A DNA stretch of 24,565 bases from Bacillota bacterium. GTDB taxonomy: Bacteria > Bacillota_C > Negativicutes > JAEYSJ01. A program made the translations under genes and the position numbers. Every line of letters starts with the position of its first letter. Within the stretch, counting starts at the first letter, position 1. Location: NCBI GenBank assembly GCA_023434855.1, contig JAEYSJ010000254.1, forward strand, positions 1 through 24,565, written 5' to 3'. Below the pieces are notes generated by a model. It saw nothing but the letters and a program-made list of their open reading frames with translations, made no database searches and was not told where the DNA came from. Positions 23,023-24,565 of this stretch are shown here, piece after piece.

Positions 23023-24565
23023 TTACTTACTTGAGTCTACTATTAAGCTCTGACCAGTCATCTCTTGTGGAGCTTTGATGCCGATTAACCCTAGAATCGT
23101 CGGCGCTATATCGGCAAGTTTTCCTTGCTGCATTTTTCTGTCCTTATGCTGCTCAGATACCAGGATAAATGGAACATCATTGGTAGTATGGGCAGTAAAC
23201 GGCTCACCGGTGACAGGATCAACCATAATTTCGGCATTGCCATGATCCGCGGTTATGCAAGTAATGCCACCCTGCTCGCGCATTGCATTGACAAAGCTGC
23301 AGAGGCATTTATCCACTGCGCTTACTGCTTCAATAGCCGCAGGCAGCTTTCCGGTATGACCTACCATGTCACCATTAGCATAATTGAGAATGATAAGATC
23401 ATATTTGCCTGATTTTATTTCTTCGACGGCCTTTGTTGTTACTTCATAGGCGCTCATTTCCGGCTTTAAGTCATATGTTGCCACTTTAGGGGAAGGAATC
23501 AGGATACGGTCTTCACCTTCATAGGGATCTTCGTCACCGCCATTGAAAAAGAATGTGACATGAGCATATTTTTCTGTTTCAGCAATTCTAAGCTGTCGTA
23601 AACCATGTTGACTAAACACTTCACCCAAGGTATTTTTTAAATATTGCGGCGGATAAGCGATTGATACAGGTAACGTCTCATCGTATTGGGTCATCGTGGT
23701 AAAACTTAAAGGGAAAAAGCCCTGCCTGCGATTAAAACCGCTAAAGTCTTTGTCTACTAAAGTTCTAGTTAACTCTCTGCCGCGGTCGGGCCGGAAATTA
23801 AAAAATATAACTCCGTCATTAGGTTTTATACCGCAATCGCCGCAATTATCAACTATGCTCGGTAACACGAATTCATCAGTTTCTCCCCGCGTATAGGCCT
23901 CTTCAACTGCTGCCCGGGCACTTGCGGCATGCACACCTTCGCGGTATACCAGCGCGGCGTAGGCTTTTTCCACCCTTTCCCAGCGCTTATCCCTGTCCAT
24001 GGCATAATAGCGTCCTGCAATAGTGGCAATGCGCCCAATACCCAACTCGGCAATTTTGTCTTCTAAAGCATCTATATATTCGATAGCGCTAGATGGCGGC
24101 ACATCCCGCCCATCTAAAAACGCATGCACGAATACACGTGACAAACCATATTTTTTTGCCAATTCCAGCAAAGCATATAGATGGGTAATATGGCTATGCA
24201 CCCCACCGTCTGACAGCAACCCCATCAAATGCAGTGTTCCATCTTGTTCTTTAGTCTGTTGAATAGTTTTGCACAGCACCGGATTAGCAAAAAAATCACC
24301 ATCCCGAATCGCTTTGGAAATGCGGGTTAATTCCTGATAAACGATTCGCCCGGCACCAATATTTAAATGCCCTACTTCTGAATTGCCCATCTGACCCTCC
24401 GGCAAGCCTACCGCTTCACCGGAACAGGCTAAATTGGTGCTGGGATACGTTTCAGTCAATGAACTTATATACGGTGTTTTTGCCTGAGCTATGGCATTAA
24501 AGGGGTCATCGGCACGCCCAATACCCCAGCCGTCTAAGATGACAAGCGCTATGGGCGTAAAAAGT
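23023..24565 (-). CDS. gpmI: 2,3-bisphosphoglycerate-independent phosphoglycerate mutase, 5' end outside window
   Basis: Interconverts 3- and 2-phosphoglycerate through a phosphoserine and two Mn2+ ions, with no cofactor. The frame is open to the window edge; the first visible residues (LFTPIALVILDGWGIGRADD) contain the metal-binding Asp of DGWG, so only a few N-terminal residues are missing. An in-frame ATG at 24459 is internal and not the start. The catalytic Ser is in QMGNSEVGHLNIGAGR. Other blocks are FLDGRDVPPSSA, IATIAGRYYAMDRDKRWERV, NFRPDRGRELTR, YDLIILNYANGDMVGHTG and CITADHGNAEIM, which carry the remaining metal ligands. It is the first visible gene of the gpmI-eno operon. Confidence 0.97.
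   Translation of the reverse strand, partial: LFTPIALVILDGWGIGRADDPFNAIAQAKTPYISSLTETYPSTNLACSGEAVGLPEGQMGNSEVGHLNIGAGRIVYQELTRISKAIRDGDFFANPVLCKTIQQTKEQDGTLHLMGLLSDGGVHSHITHLYALLELAKKYGLSRVFVHAFLDGRDVPPSSAIEYIDALEDKIAELGIGRIATIAGRYYAMDRDKRWERVEKAYAALVYREGVHAASARAAVEEAYTRGETDEFVLPSIVDNCGDCGIKPNDGVIFFNFRPDRGRELTRTLVDKDFSGFNRRQGFFPLSFTTMTQYDETLPVSIAYPPQYLKNTLGEVFSQHGLRQLRIAETEKYAHVTFFFNGGDEDPYEGEDRILIPSPKVATYDLKPEMSAYEVTTKAVEEIKSGKYDLIILNYANGDMVGHTGKLPAAIEAVSAVDKCLCSFVNAMREQGGITCITADHGNAEIMVDPVTGEPFTAHTTNDVPFILVSEQHKDRKMQQGKLADIAPTILGLIGIKAPQEMTGQSLIVDSSK

Noticed and set aside
24459..24459. ATG 24459 as the gpmI start
   Set aside because: The conserved DGWG metal-binding segment lies upstream in the same open frame, so the true start is outside the window.

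Overview
The window looks like chromosome of an anaerobic Firmicute with a Sporomusa/Pelosinus-like (Negativicutes) flavour. This placement is inferred from three things: the Firmicute gene order gpmI-eno-secG-esterase-rnr-smpB-ssrA, a K+-dependent membrane pyrophosphatase, and a secretin-type STN domain on a VWA protein, which would suit a diderm. All genes recognised here fit one ordinary low-to-middle GC bacterial chromosome, except a visibly GC-richer flavin oxidase at 9.0-10.4 kb.

Layout. (1) 1-3.1 kb: an extracytoplasmic-function sigma factor and its membrane anti-sigma-like partner face a divergent exported STN/VWA protein. The divergent gap holds two matching promoter-like sequences (CGTTAC, 16 bases, CGTTTW), one pointing each way, so the three genes are probably one self-activated regulon. 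(2) 3.6-8.8 kb: an LCP-family cell-wall enzyme, then a magnesium island on the minus strand: a sigma-A-type promoter, two tandem M-box (Mg2+) riboswitches each with its own terminator, an upstream reading frame starting MSSDDDP, an NRAMP-related transporter whose metal site matches the Mg2+-type subfamily, a small membrane protein, a second short upstream reading frame, and an MgtC-family protein. Just upstream lie the shrunken remains of a second CBS/NRAMP pair. (3) 8.9-12.8 kb: accessory DNA with a perfect 30-bp hairpin, a bicovalent-type FAD oxidase, an IS200-like transposase stump, an HxlR regulator divergent from an Old Yellow Enzyme homologue, and the C-terminal stump of a serine recombinase ending at the 3' end of ssrA. 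(4) 12.8-24.6 kb: core genes, nearly all on the minus strand: ssrA (tag ANEEYALAA), smpB, rnr, a hotdog thioesterase, an esterase, hppA, secG, a zinc-ribbon protein, eno and gpmI, with a plus-strand EamA transporter between ssrA and smpB. Related short intergenic repeats occur near 14.3, 15.1 and 18.7 kb.

How it works together. The core block couples late glycolysis (GpmI, Eno) with protein export (SecG), pyrophosphate-driven ion pumping (HppA) and ribosome rescue/RNA turnover (tmRNA, SmpB, RNase R). The magnesium island is the most interesting part: two duplicated Mg2+ aptamers in series followed by a leader frame with an acidic run and a proline, suggesting layered RNA- and ribosome-level sensing of Mg2+.
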